Source: Pseudobdellovibrionaceae bacterium (GTDB lineage Bacteria; Bdellovibrionota; Bdellovibrionia; Bdellovibrionales; Bdellovibrionaceae). Taken from it: a DNA stretch of 64,000 bases. The position numbers and the translations under genes are program-made. Below, one piece after another: positions 27,878 through 36,459 of the stretch. The notes beneath the pieces were generated by a model that was given only the letters and a program-made list of their open reading frames with translations, was not told the DNA's origin and did not search any database. How positions within the stretch are numbered: position 1 is the first letter of the stretch; each line of letters opens with the position of its first letter. The DNA lies in assembly GCA_013359135.1 (NCBI GenBank), contig JABWCN010000001.1, forward strand, positions 1-64,000. The letters run 5' to 3'.

Positions 27878-28513
27878 TTACTTAATCCATCCTTTATCTG
27901 TGAGCTTAGTTATGACTAGCTTCAACATCTCTTCTGTTTTTAATGCCGCAGAAACAATAAGCCAATGTTCAGGATTATGTTGTGCTTGCTCTAAAAATGA
28001 ATGTCGAACCTTTTGATGAAAGTCATCTTTTTCAGATTCTATACGATCTTCAGCCTCACCGGTCTGCTGGGCTCTTGATTGGCGTCGTCTGCGGGACTCT
28101 TCCACTGACACATCTAAAAGTATGTAGAGATCAGGTTCTAATAGCTGAGTAGCAAAATCATTTAACCACTTCACTTGTTCGCTGGGTAACGCCCGTCCAC
28201 CACATTGAAAGGCAATCGAACTGGCAGAAAAACGATCTGAAATAACCCAATTTTTTTTTGCTAAATGAGGGCGAATAAATTGCTCTACAAGTTGAGCTCT
28301 GGAAGCTTCATAGAGCAAAAGCTCTGCCCTTGGCAGTGGGGCTGTATCTGCTTTGGTTACGATAAGTTCACGTAGCTTATCCCCCAAAGGAGTACCTCCA
28401 GGTTCTCTGGTTGTTACAAAAGAAATTTTCTTTAAGGTCAACTCGGCGGTCAAAGCTTTCATCAATGTACTTTTTCCAGAACCATCTAACCCTTCGAATA
28501 CAATGAATGCCAT
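27878..28513 (-). CDS. tmk: Thymidylate kinase
   Basis: 211 residues, normal for the family. It phosphorylates dTMP to dTDP for DNA synthesis. The P-loop is FEGLDGSGKST at residues 5-15. The nucleotide/substrate motifs TTREPGGTPLGDKLR and VISDRFSASSIAFQ follow, and the lid region near residue 145 is Arg-rich (ESRRRRQSR). It heads tmk-holB-tatD. Confidence 0.95.
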   Translation of the reverse strand: MAFIVFEGLDGSGKSTLMKALTAELTLKKISFVTTREPGGTPLGDKLRELIVTKADTAPLPRAELLLYEASRAQLVEQFIRPHLAKKNWVISDRFSASSIAFQCGGRALPSEQVKWLNDFATQLLEPDLYILLDVSVEESRRRRQSRAQQTGEAEDRIESEKDDFHQKVRHSFLEQAQHNPEHWLIVSAALKTEEMLKLVITKLTDKGWIK

Positions 28514-28646
28514 TCCCTATATCTGTCACAGTTCCGTGTAAAATATCTAGAGAAATAAACTAAAAATAATTTTAATGCATGGTGTAATTTATTGTGAAAT
28601 CCAAAATAAATGATGATATGTTTCACTTACAACTACGGAGATATAC

Positions 28647-29084
28647 ATGATTGGTTTTCTTACAGTGATTCACATCTTAATTGCCGTTTCTTTATGCGCT
28701 TTAGTTTTAATTCAAGATTCTAAAGGTGGTGGTGCCCTTGGCATGGGTGGCGGTGGCTCTAATTCCATCTTAGGTGCTACAGGTGCTCAGACCCTAGCTG
28801 CCAGATTAACAAAAATAGTGGCTATTTTGTTCGCAGTTTCCTGCGTAGCTTTGACTTATTTCCTAGCCCATGAAAACAGAAGTGTTGTGGATCAACTTGG
28901 AGCTCAGACTTTAACAGCACCAACGACTGAAACAAAAGTAAACTCAGATAAACCTGCTGGAACTGGCGAAGCGAACACTGCAAATCCTAGTAATTCGCAA
29001 ACAACAACAGCGCCTGCAGAAACCTCGACAAAAGAAAGCTCTACAACTACATCTGGACAAGCTCCTGTAAATGTTAAAAAATAG
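28647..29084 (+). CDS. secG: Preprotein translocase subunit SecG
   Basis: 145 residues. The first 75 are the conserved SecG domain: two transmembrane helices (FLTVIHILIAVSLCALVLIQ and IVAILFAVSCVALTYFLA) joined by the loop DSKGGGALGMGGGGSNSILGA. It stimulates export through the SecYE channel. The remaining 70 residues are a low-complexity Thr/Ser/Ala/Glu tail, longer than in E. coli SecG (110 residues) and probably disordered. GGAG precedes the ATG by about six bases. Five bases separate it from the next gene. Confidence 0.93.
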   Translation: MIGFLTVIHILIAVSLCALVLIQDSKGGGALGMGGGGSNSILGATGAQTLAARLTKIVAILFAVSCVALTYFLAHENRSVVDQLGAQTLTAPTTETKVNSDKPAGTGEANTANPSNSQTTTAPAETSTKESSTTTSGQAPVNVKK

Positions 29085-29089
29085 TTCTC

Positions 29090-29875
29090 GTGATCAAAGA
29101 GAATATTTTCACATTTTTGTTCTTACTTCTAGGGATAGGTTTTGTGTCAGTTGCCTATCTCTTGACACAGTCTTCTCAGAAAAAACTCCCATCACAAAAA
29201 AATTTGGCGGTACTCGAAAGCCTAAGTGATGAGGTTTTTCTTACTAAAAAATTTAAATTAAAAAGTAAGCTGGTTTCCGAAAGAATCTCCTTAAACACCC
29301 TAGATACCGTTGAAACCTCTGAAAAGGGTAAAGCGGAAATTGAATTTCCAACAGGCGAAAAAATTCGCTTATTAGAAAACTCTAAAATTCTTCTTGATGA
29401 AGAAGGCAATTCACTCAATTTGATCTTACAACGAGGTGAAATTGAAATTGAAAATTATGGCAGCAAAGAAAACTTTTTCATTTCCTATCAAGGACTGCGA
29501 ATGCTTCTTAGAGAATGGGATGCTTTTAAAAAACACAAAGTTCTTTCCTACGAAGACCAAAAAAAATCACTTCAATCGTTCCAATCAGACCATAGACTTT
29601 CAGAAAGTTACGTTGCAGAACTTATCCAAAACCATAAGCAAAAGTTTCTTCAGTGCTATAATAAGCTATTACAAAAAACCCCTGGAGTTATGGGCTCTGT
29701 CACCCTTTCATTTACTATTGAAAAATCAGGGAAAATATCCAACCCTAATATTGCAAGCTCTCAGCTTTCAGACATGGACTTCAGATCTTGTATTTTTGAA
29801 GTTTTAAAAAGAATCGAGTTTAAAGCTTTTGAAGGGGATCCCATCTCTACAGTTATTCCTCTTAATTTTGAATAA
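29090..29875 (+). CDS. FecR-like protein with AgmX/TonB-like C-terminal domain
   Basis: 261 residues with a GTG start, five bases after secG. A transmembrane or signal-anchor helix occupies residues 7-25. Residues about 65-125 resemble a FecR domain (EKGKAEIEFPTGEKIRLLENSKILLDEEGNSLNLILQRGEIEIEN). The C-terminal about 80 residues (HKQKFLQCYNKLLQKTPGVMGSVTLSFTIEKSGKISN...DFRSCIFEVLKRIEFKAF) resemble the AgmX/PglI or TonB-C type domain frequent in myxobacteria and Bdellovibrio. It is probably an inner-membrane-anchored periplasmic protein. Its function is unknown. Pairing with secG may only reflect shared transcription. Confidence 0.7.
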   Translation: MIKENIFTFLFLLLGIGFVSVAYLLTQSSQKKLPSQKNLAVLESLSDEVFLTKKFKLKSKLVSERISLNTLDTVETSEKGKAEIEFPTGEKIRLLENSKILLDEEGNSLNLILQRGEIEIENYGSKENFFISYQGLRMLLREWDAFKKHKVLSYEDQKKSLQSFQSDHRLSESYVAELIQNHKQKFLQCYNKLLQKTPGVMGSVTLSFTIEKSGKISNPNIASSQLSDMDFRSCIFEVLKRIEFKAFEGDPISTVIPLNFE

Positions 29876-29888
29876 TTTTATAATACAG

Positions 29889-30935
29889 CTATCTGTATTC
29901 GTTAATATAATCAATATGCTCTTGAACCCATGCCTCTTCTATGAAGTATTTTTTATCAAAAATATTATGTGATGGCTCATATGAAGAATGAAGTAAGCCT
30001 TTCTCTACAAACTTAGCTTTTAAATCCTTAAAAGCTTCTTCATTTAAAACTCCTCGGCGAATCAAATCGTCAAAACTCTTCATCAGCTCTTCGGCGGTGA
30101 AATGATAATTATAAATCATATCTTGAATAACTTCGTAAACACCATCAAAGTTGATTTTCTTATCTTGATATAAGTCTAACGTTACCTGAAAAGTATTATA
30201 CGTAGGCAAAGTTCTTCTGCCAAATTTAAGATAGTATTCAGGATCCGTATCTGTTGCCAGATTGATATAAATTTTTTCTATAGGATCACAAGTTGGGATT
30301 TGAGCTTGTAAGTTCAAAATAACATCAACTTGATCACCTGTTACATAAAGTTGCTCTAAGACATTACGGATATCATTTGGGCTTATACGACGAGCACATA
30401 TATCCGAAAATAAATTATAAATAATAGCATCACTTTCACTATCATCCCCCCAACAGATTTGCTTAACCGACTCTCCCAACATAGTTCTTAACTGCATTAA
30501 AGCTTGCAATTTATAACCAACTTGCTTAGTCAGACGCCACATTCTACTGGGTCTTAGATTTTTCAGATTATCCTTATAAAAACAACCTAGTGGATTTATG
30601 TTATCAATATAAAGTTTCTCTGCAATACGATCCTCAAGTTGTGGTGGACTTGCAGTAATAAAGTAAATAGGAAAGTATTCAGAGCCTCGGTTTTCAGCTC
30701 GATATTGAGCTAAATTTCTTAAAAGAGTATCTGTGCCAGGCACATTTTTTTTATTCAGTGCTTTTTCCATGATCGTTTTGAAAAGCCCCTGGAGGGAATC
30801 AATACTCGTATCTAAATAGGTTTTATCCAAATCCCAAACAAAAACCTCATTTAGCCCCTTTGTCACTCCCTCAGGAGCATATCTAAAGAAAACAACATCC
30901 CCATTTATTTCCGCCGTTTTTCGCCAATCTGCCAT
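29889..30935 (-). CDS. App1-like HAD-family phosphatase domain protein
   Basis: About 348 residues. VFVWDLDKTYLDT gives the DxDxT motif of HAD phosphatases. YFPIYFITASPPQLEDRI and QICWGDDSESDAIIYNLFSDI match motifs II and IV as arranged in the App1 (phosphatidate phosphatase) conserved domain. The C-terminal 130 residues are helical and unrecognised. It has no signal peptide if started at Met 30935 (MADWRKTAEINGD), the most natural start, although no good ribosome-binding site is seen for any candidate. It may dephosphorylate a lipid or other phosphomonoester. It is convergent with the FecR-like gene. Confidence 0.72.
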   Translation of the reverse strand: MADWRKTAEINGDVVFFRYAPEGVTKGLNEVFVWDLDKTYLDTSIDSLQGLFKTIMEKALNKKNVPGTDTLLRNLAQYRAENRGSEYFPIYFITASPPQLEDRIAEKLYIDNINPLGCFYKDNLKNLRPSRMWRLTKQVGYKLQALMQLRTMLGESVKQICWGDDSESDAIIYNLFSDICARRISPNDIRNVLEQLYVTGDQVDVILNLQAQIPTCDPIEKIYINLATDTDPEYYLKFGRRTLPTYNTFQVTLDLYQDKKINFDGVYEVIQDMIYNYHFTAEELMKSFDDLIRRGVLNEEAFKDLKAKFVEKGLLHSSYEPSHNIFDKKYFIEEAWVQEHIDYINEYR

Positions 30936-31007
30936 AATAAAATGGTAATGTAATTGATTTCCTGTGTCTGCAAAAATAACGAGACCCATGGACAAAAAAT
31001 AAGCCTT

Positions 31008-31859
31008 ATGTTACCACGTCATCTTATGCAAACAACAGAGCTGATACATAAATCGAGTTTAAAGTGTCTTTTTCAAATCCATCCTAGATGGGAAGAAAAT
31101 AAAAAACCTTCGGTTTTATTAAATATTGCGATAGATCAAGTTGGCTTTACTATTCAAAGTGATGATGAAAATTATTTTCACTTTAAAAATAATCCAACTC
31201 AAGACTCTACAAAAAATACCAAGATATTTAGTCATTTTTTTCCAAATTTGACTTTCGTTGATCTTATTATGGTACTTGAATTCCTAGAGCTTCACAAATC
31301 TGTAATTTTCACGCCTGACGAACTTTTTAAAGCGTATCAGATTCCTTTTCATCAAAGATACAGAAGTCTAGCCACAGAAATTCTAGCTCTTGAAAACAAA
31401 AACCTTCTTGCTTGGATTTCAGAAAAAAAAGTTAAGCCTCAAGAGTTGATTTTTTTATTTAATCTTAATTCAAGGGACCGAGAAAAAATTTTAAATGTCG
31501 CTACAAACTCTTTACTTTCAAAAACACAAACCTTGCAATACATGGAATGGTTAACTGACTTACAGCTGTTAAAATGTGATCTAAACAATTCTTTTTATGA
31601 AAAAGTTAATGAATCCAAACTTGAAGAACTTAAAAATCAACGATTTCCAAATAGTTTTTTGAAACATCCTCTTCTTGAAAAAAAAATAACTTGGGGCAAT
31701 CAAATTCAAGCCCAGTTTGTTAGAAAAAATGATCGTGCTGGATTTCAAATTCAAACTTTTGTTTCTAGCCCTGAAGAGCTTGCTAAAACAATCACTCAAC
31801 TTAACAAATCACTTGAAAATTGGACCAGCAATCCAAACGACTGTGAGGCTTTAAAATGA
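31008..31859 (+). CDS. Unknown protein coupled to an SPL-like radical SAM gene
   Basis: About 283 residues from ATG 31008; the open frame extends further upstream into the promoter zone of the divergent gene. It has no signal peptide or membrane segment. The first 130 residues are unrecognised. The middle part (IFLFNLNSRDREKILNVATNSLLSKTQTLQYMEWLTDLQLL) is helical. The end (WGNQIQAQFVRKNDRAGFQIQTFVSSPEELAKTITQLNK) loosely resembles the C-terminal dimerisation end of ParB-type proteins by pattern, which I treat as a hint only. The stop overlaps the next start as ATGA, so it is translationally coupled to the radical SAM gene and likely acts with it. Confidence 0.55.
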   Translation: MLPRHLMQTTELIHKSSLKCLFQIHPRWEENKKPSVLLNIAIDQVGFTIQSDDENYFHFKNNPTQDSTKNTKIFSHFFPNLTFVDLIMVLEFLELHKSVIFTPDELFKAYQIPFHQRYRSLATEILALENKNLLAWISEKKVKPQELIFLFNLNSRDREKILNVATNSLLSKTQTLQYMEWLTDLQLLKCDLNNSFYEKVNESKLEELKNQRFPNSFLKHPLLEKKITWGNQIQAQFVRKNDRAGFQIQTFVSSPEELAKTITQLNKSLENWTSNPNDCEALK

Positions 31860-32998
31860 AAGATGTGATATTAGATAAAATTTTTATTGAAAAAAATTCT
31901 TTAAAATCCAAATTAGCTCAACGAATGATACAAATTTTTCCCAAAGAAAAAGTTGAAATATTAGAATCTGAGTATGATCTTAGCCATAAAGGACAACTCA
32001 GCAAGGAACAGTTTGAATGGAGTAAAAAAAATCTGCTAATTACTGAATTTAAAGGTCACTTTTTTAAAAGATGTCCTGGCGCCACTCAAAAAAAAACAAT
32101 CACCTGCTGTAATTACTATGTTTTAAACCTAGGATCTCAGTGTAATATGAATTGCAGCTACTGTTATTTGCAAAGTTATTTAAACACTCCTATTATGAAA
32201 GCCTATTCTAATATTGATAAAGCCATAAGTGAACTTAGAGAAATGATGATTGAATTCCCTCAACTTCCTTACAGGGTTGGAACAGGTGAAGTGATTGACA
32301 GCCTTAGCTTAGATCATCTAACTCTTTTTTCACGTGAACTCATTCCCTTATTCAAAGAGTTTCCAAATTGGACTTTAGAGTTTAAAACAAAATCTAATCG
32401 TGTCGATCAATTCCTAGATTTAGGACCTTGCCAAAACGTTCTTGTTAGTTGGTCAATAAATCCTCCGCACATTATCCAAAGTGAAGAGCATGATACTGCT
32501 TGTTTTGAAGAACGGATAGATGCCGCAAAAAAATGTCGAGAAAAAGGCTTCCCTCTTTCCTTTCACATCGACCCCATCATTTGGCATCCAGAATGGAAAG
32601 AAAATTACAGTTACTTAGTAGATGAGATTATCAAAAACTTTTCACCAGAAGACATTAAGGTTTTCTCTTTAGGAACTTTACGATTTCAACCGGAACAAAG
32701 ATTCATGATGAAAGAACGGTTTGGTATGAACTCTTATGTAAACAACTCAGAAATGTTTTTATCTGAATCTGGTAAAATGAGGTATGATTGGCATCTACGT
32801 AATGAAATGTTCCAATTTGTTTTCAAGCGGTTTAAAAATCATAATCCAAAATGGAATATTTTTCTTTGTATGGAAACACCAGAAACTTGGGCTACATCGG
32901 TTAACGTTTCACCAATGAATGTTCCTGGATTAAAAGATTTTTTTAGACCTCTTCCAAAAATCAAAAATGAATTATCAGAAGAATCAATAGGAGATTAA
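31856..32998 (+). CDS. Spore photoproduct lyase-like radical SAM protein
   Basis: 380 residues. The radical SAM cluster is CNMNCSYC, with Cys96, Cys100 and Cys103, inside GSQCNMNCSYCYLQSYLN. This closely follows spore photoproduct lyase, as does the upstream KRCPGATQ...TCCNYYVLNLG. SPL repairs the thymine dimer 5-thyminyl-5,6-dihydrothymine in spore DNA. This organism does not look like a spore former, so the substrate may be another DNA lesion or unrelated. It is coupled to the upstream unknown gene by a 4-base overlap and followed one base later by a DUF3015 gene. Confidence 0.82.
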   Translation: MKDVILDKIFIEKNSLKSKLAQRMIQIFPKEKVEILESEYDLSHKGQLSKEQFEWSKKNLLITEFKGHFFKRCPGATQKKTITCCNYYVLNLGSQCNMNCSYCYLQSYLNTPIMKAYSNIDKAISELREMMIEFPQLPYRVGTGEVIDSLSLDHLTLFSRELIPLFKEFPNWTLEFKTKSNRVDQFLDLGPCQNVLVSWSINPPHIIQSEEHDTACFEERIDAAKKCREKGFPLSFHIDPIIWHPEWKENYSYLVDEIIKNFSPEDIKVFSLGTLRFQPEQRFMMKERFGMNSYVNNSEMFLSESGKMRYDWHLRNEMFQFVFKRFKNHNPKWNIFLCMETPETWATSVNVSPMNVPGLKDFFRPLPKIKNELSEESIGD

Positions 32999-32999
32999 A

Positions 33000-33512
33000 A
33001 TGAAAACTGCCATTATTTTTTTAATTTTTGTGTTTTCTGAGTTATATCTTATTAATTCATATGCAAAGGTAACTAATCCTGGACTAAAACCTCAGCTAAC
33101 TGGCAATGGACAATATGGAATGGCCGGCTGTGGCTTTGGCTCTATGGTTTTCGAGCCAAAAGAAAAAACTTTTTTTGCCATAACTTTAAATCATATCACG
33201 TCATCTCAAGTTTTTGGCATTTCTTCAGGCACCTCGAACTGTCATCAGCCACTCCCTCAAACTATCAATCAAGCTCAAAAACTGCCAGAATTTATTGAAA
33301 ATAATAAAGATAAAATATCACAAGATGCAGCTAAAGGATCCGGAGAAACCATAAAGGTTTTATCCGTCATTTTACAATGCGACTCGAAAGAAGTCAGCAC
33401 TGTATTGAAAGAGAACTACAAAAAAATATTCATCGACACAAAAATGCAACCAGCAGCCATTGAAGCTAATATAAGCAATTTATTAACAGATAACGATAAG
33501 TGTACAGAATAG
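33000..33512 (+). CDS. DUF3015 family secreted protein
   Basis: 170 residues with a signal peptide (TAIIFLIFVFSELYLINSYA). The mature start YGMAGCGFGSMVFEP and the following NHITSSQVFGISSGTSNC match the DUF3015 family, with conserved Cys probably forming a disulfide. It is a periplasmic or surface protein of unknown role, common in Bdellovibrio and other Gram-negatives. It begins one base after the radical SAM gene stop, so it is co-transcribed, although its secretion makes a shared function with that gene unlikely. Confidence 0.8.
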   Translation: MKTAIIFLIFVFSELYLINSYAKVTNPGLKPQLTGNGQYGMAGCGFGSMVFEPKEKTFFAITLNHITSSQVFGISSGTSNCHQPLPQTINQAQKLPEFIENNKDKISQDAAKGSGETIKVLSVILQCDSKEVSTVLKENYKKIFIDTKMQPAAIEANISNLLTDNDKCTE

Positions 33513-33558
33513 AAATAACTAGAAACTTCTAATAATCTTTCGTTACCTATTAAAGTCG

Positions 33559-34530
33559 TTATCGATTTATTTGACGAAATCTTAAACTTTGAATTTTAGC
33601 AACAAACTGAGTCAGCATTTGAGTGTGAAGATCAAATTTTTGATTTTCTTCATCAACTTCACCTTCATAAGTAAAACTTAAAGCTTGATAGTTTTCATAA
33701 AAATAATCTTTACTTGTTCCTATAGCAGAATAACCTAAAATTTTTGGAGTGGTTCCTACACGAAACTGTTGACCCATAATATTTTTGAAAACACTTCCAA
33801 AATCTTGGAATAGTGCTAAAAAATTTGCGGGCAATTCAGGTGCTCCACGATACGACCAAGGATAAAGCGCTGCTCCAATACAACAATGATAATCTATAGT
33901 CAGACTTAAACGTTTGTTATCTTTTTGCAAAATATTTTGCAAAAAGTCCCTGAAAAGCTGCGTTTCAATTTCCTTAAAGCCAACATAGTTAGCCTGTTTC
34001 ACTGTGTAGTCACGATTTAAATCAATTCCTCTTGAGTTCTCTCTTCGTCGAGTATCATAACCATCAGGATTGAAAATAGGAATGATGTATATGACTCCTC
34101 CCGTTTTGAAATAACTATCTAGCGTATGATTTTTCGGAGCTTGAGCTGCAAACCATTCTGGTAAACGATCTTCTATATTTAAATACTCATTACCATGAGT
34201 TGCTCCTGTTATTAGAATTGCTGGTCCTACTGACGACCTTGTTACCAAAAATCGTTGCGGATAAGCTATTCTTAAGGCTAAAAGAGGACGCTTTTTAGGA
34301 GTCATTCCATAATTAAAAAGCTGAACTTGCTCTGGATATTTTTGTGGTAAAGTTGAAAAATACCTAACTAACTCTGCATAACTAGGCCCTTTGATTCCAG
34401 AATCACTTTCTTTACCCAAAGACTTCAAAGAAGATGTTGGAAGCATCTGCGCAATTATGTTTTGGCAAATAAAAAATACTAAAACAAAGATGGATCTAAA
34501 GAAAATAGAAGATAAATTTATTTTTTTCAT
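33559..34530 (-). CDS. M14-family zinc carboxypeptidase, secreted
   Basis: 323 residues with a signal peptide (FFRSIFVLVFFICQNIIAQ). Zinc ligands of the M14 fold are visible: His and Glu in GATHGNEYLNIED, and the later His in TIDYHCCIG. The substrate-binding Arg/Asn lie in NPDGYDTRRRENSRGIDLNRDY, and the catalytic Glu in FTYEGEVDEE. It cleaves C-terminal residues of peptides or peptidoglycan stems; the specificity class cannot be set by eye. A secreted carboxypeptidase is consistent with prey digestion or wall remodelling (inference). It lies 43 bases after the DUF429 gene. Confidence 0.85.
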   Translation of the reverse strand: MKKINLSSIFFRSIFVLVFFICQNIIAQMLPTSSLKSLGKESDSGIKGPSYAELVRYFSTLPQKYPEQVQLFNYGMTPKKRPLLALRIAYPQRFLVTRSSVGPAILITGATHGNEYLNIEDRLPEWFAAQAPKNHTLDSYFKTGGVIYIIPIFNPDGYDTRRRENSRGIDLNRDYTVKQANYVGFKEIETQLFRDFLQNILQKDNKRLSLTIDYHCCIGAALYPWSYRGAPELPANFLALFQDFGSVFKNIMGQQFRVGTTPKILGYSAIGTSKDYFYENYQALSFTYEGEVDEENQKFDLHTQMLTQFVAKIQSLRFRQINR

Positions 34531-34573
34531 GACACTATTTTTATAATTAAAAATAGAACACTGTAAACTAAAA

Positions 34574-35443
34574 TTAAACTTTTTCCCAATTTATTTCTAA
34601 CTTTGGAAACTCAATCCAAGCTTCTTTTTTCGGAAAACCTTCTGGACGCTCTTCAGTTTGTTTGAAAAACTTTAAAAACCCGGTCATCGCACAAACAAAT
34701 GCCTCAAAGGCATGATTATTACTAATCATAATTTTGATATCTTGATCGTATACAAATGCCAATTTTTTTTCACTCAAGGCTTCCAAAATAATCTCCCTAG
34801 ACTCATCACCTCCGACGGCATGCCTATGAAACTTAAGGTGAGACTTACTAATACCAAGTGAACGTCCCAATCTCCATAAAGAAAGTTTTGGAAAAACTTC
34901 AATCCAATCTAAAGAAATTCTTTTTTTTAAAAATGCAGCTCTAGCCAATAACGGAGCCACGTTAGAACCCATACCATGATTCATTAAAAAACTTTCTTCT
35001 AATTCATTATTGATATAGATCTCACAAGCTCTTTGAGTATATGGGGTAAAAAGCTTTTTTGGCTTTTTTTGTTTATTAATTTTTAGATTGATCTTATGCA
35101 TCCACTTTATAGGCTCTTGTTCACAGGCTTCAAACCCAGGACAGTTAAGTCTACAATCAAGACATAGTGGTAAGTTCCAAGGCACATCTACAGCAAAATA
35201 CTCTGTGAACTCTTTGTATTGGTTTATAACCTGTATAATTTTTTGATCAGCAGAAATAGTTTCTTCATTCTTTATCTTATCATAAATCTTTGTTAGAAAA
35301 ATTTTATGATATCTTGGAAAATATTCGACAACTGCAAGACATGCCTTATCCGTTTTACCTCCGGCCAATGACAATCCAATAAAACGATGGAGCACATCTT
35401 TGTCTTTTAAATCTTCTTTTGTTTTTCTTTCACCTTTTGCCAT
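34574..35443 (-). CDS. DUF429 family protein (RNase H-like fold)
   Basis: 289 residues. The start FIGLSLAGGKTDKACLAVV resembles the first strand of DUF429 proteins, which have a predicted RNase H-like fold. VDVPWNLPL, EVFPKLSLWRLG and the end NNHAFEAFVCAMTGFL (usually D..DA.VCA) agree. The Cys-rich piece CLDCRLNCPGFEAC near residues 95-110 is an unusual insert that could bind metal. It follows the GHMP kinase by three bases and is probably last in the ABC-transporter operon. The biochemical role is not known. Confidence 0.7.
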   Translation of the reverse strand: MAKGERKTKEDLKDKDVLHRFIGLSLAGGKTDKACLAVVEYFPRYHKIFLTKIYDKIKNEETISADQKIIQVINQYKEFTEYFAVDVPWNLPLCLDCRLNCPGFEACEQEPIKWMHKINLKINKQKKPKKLFTPYTQRACEIYINNELEESFLMNHGMGSNVAPLLARAAFLKKRISLDWIEVFPKLSLWRLGRSLGISKSHLKFHRHAVGGDESREIILEALSEKKLAFVYDQDIKIMISNNHAFEAFVCAMTGFLKFFKQTEERPEGFPKKEAWIEFPKLEINWEKV

Positions 35444-35446
35444 AGA

Positions 35447-36436
35447 TCACAAGTCCACAGGTGCTGAATTAAGGATAGAAAAACCCTCTTCTTCACACGC
35501 TTTGATGACTTTACTTCTATCCTGAGATTCTACCCAAATAAGAACACAGCCACCACCACCGGCACCACAAATTTTGATAGCTTTGGCTCCATGGGACAAA
35601 CTGATATCTTTCAGTTTTAATATCTCTGGACTAGAAAAAGCTGAAGTTAAATGCAGTCTGTATTTGAATTCTAAATTGAATAACCTTGGAATTTCATTCC
35701 AAGCTCCAACTTCACAAATAACTCTTGTTTCAGCAGCTATCTCGTTTAAAGAGTGTAAAGCGGAAAGAGTTACTTTGTCTTTACTAACTGCTGATTTTAA
35801 TACTTCAAAATTATTAATTCCAGAGTGATGACTTTTTCCTGTATAAACTAAAAGAAAATTATCTTTAAGCGGCGACTGCCCTACTGAAATTACTTTTTGT
35901 TCAATACCTTTAGCCGTGTAAGTTAGAAGGTTTAATCCCCCACTATACGCTGGATAATAATCTTGAGTACCAGTGGGAGTCATCAACATCTGAGCCTCGA
36001 GGTTATGAGCCAAATAAACCATTTCATGGCTATCACGCATGGGCAGTTCTAACAGATTATGAAAAGCTTTTAGCACTGAGATCAATAAGCTAGAGCTTCC
36101 ACCAAGTCCACCACCAACAGGACTTTGAGATTTTGTATGTAACTCAAACCCCACAGTTGGAACAAAAAAATTTAAAATTGGCTTATAAAAAGATAGTTCT
36201 TGGTCTTTGCAATTCAACAAATCTGATAAATTAGAAAATACTTTTTTATAATTCAGATCCCAAGAATGTATCACTATTTGCTGATCCGCTCTTGGGACTA
36301 TTTTAGCTTCAGAATAGACATCAATAGCTACATTAATCGTTTGCGCCTTCCCTAGAAAACTATAGAGAGGCCAAAGATCTAGCGTTCCCCCTGCCAAGTC
36401 GACCCTTGTTGGTGATTTAACTATGATTTCACTCAC
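35447..36436 (-). CDS. GHMP-family sugar kinase
   Basis: 329 residues. N-terminal SPTRVDLAGGTLDLWPLY and the ATP-binding SPVGGGLGGSSSLLISVLKA (about 105-124) define the GHMP fold. The C-terminal motif KICGAGGGGCVLIW completes it. The pattern is closest to heptose/fucose/galactose-type kinases of LPS or glycan pathways (HddA-like), but the substrate is not fixed by sequence. GTG start. It lies between the DUF4340 and DUF429 genes with 23- and 10-base gaps or less, so it belongs to the same operon. Confidence 0.82.
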   Translation of the reverse strand: MSEIIVKSPTRVDLAGGTLDLWPLYSFLGKAQTINVAIDVYSEAKIVPRADQQIVIHSWDLNYKKVFSNLSDLLNCKDQELSFYKPILNFFVPTVGFELHTKSQSPVGGGLGGSSSLLISVLKAFHNLLELPMRDSHEMVYLAHNLEAQMLMTPTGTQDYYPAYSGGLNLLTYTAKGIEQKVISVGQSPLKDNFLLVYTGKSHHSGINNFEVLKSAVSKDKVTLSALHSLNEIAAETRVICEVGAWNEIPRLFNLEFKYRLHLTSAFSSPEILKLKDISLSHGAKAIKICGAGGGGCVLIWVESQDRSKVIKACEEEGFSILNSAPVDL

Positions 36437-36459
36437 GGGGAATCCCTTCTTTTTCGAGG

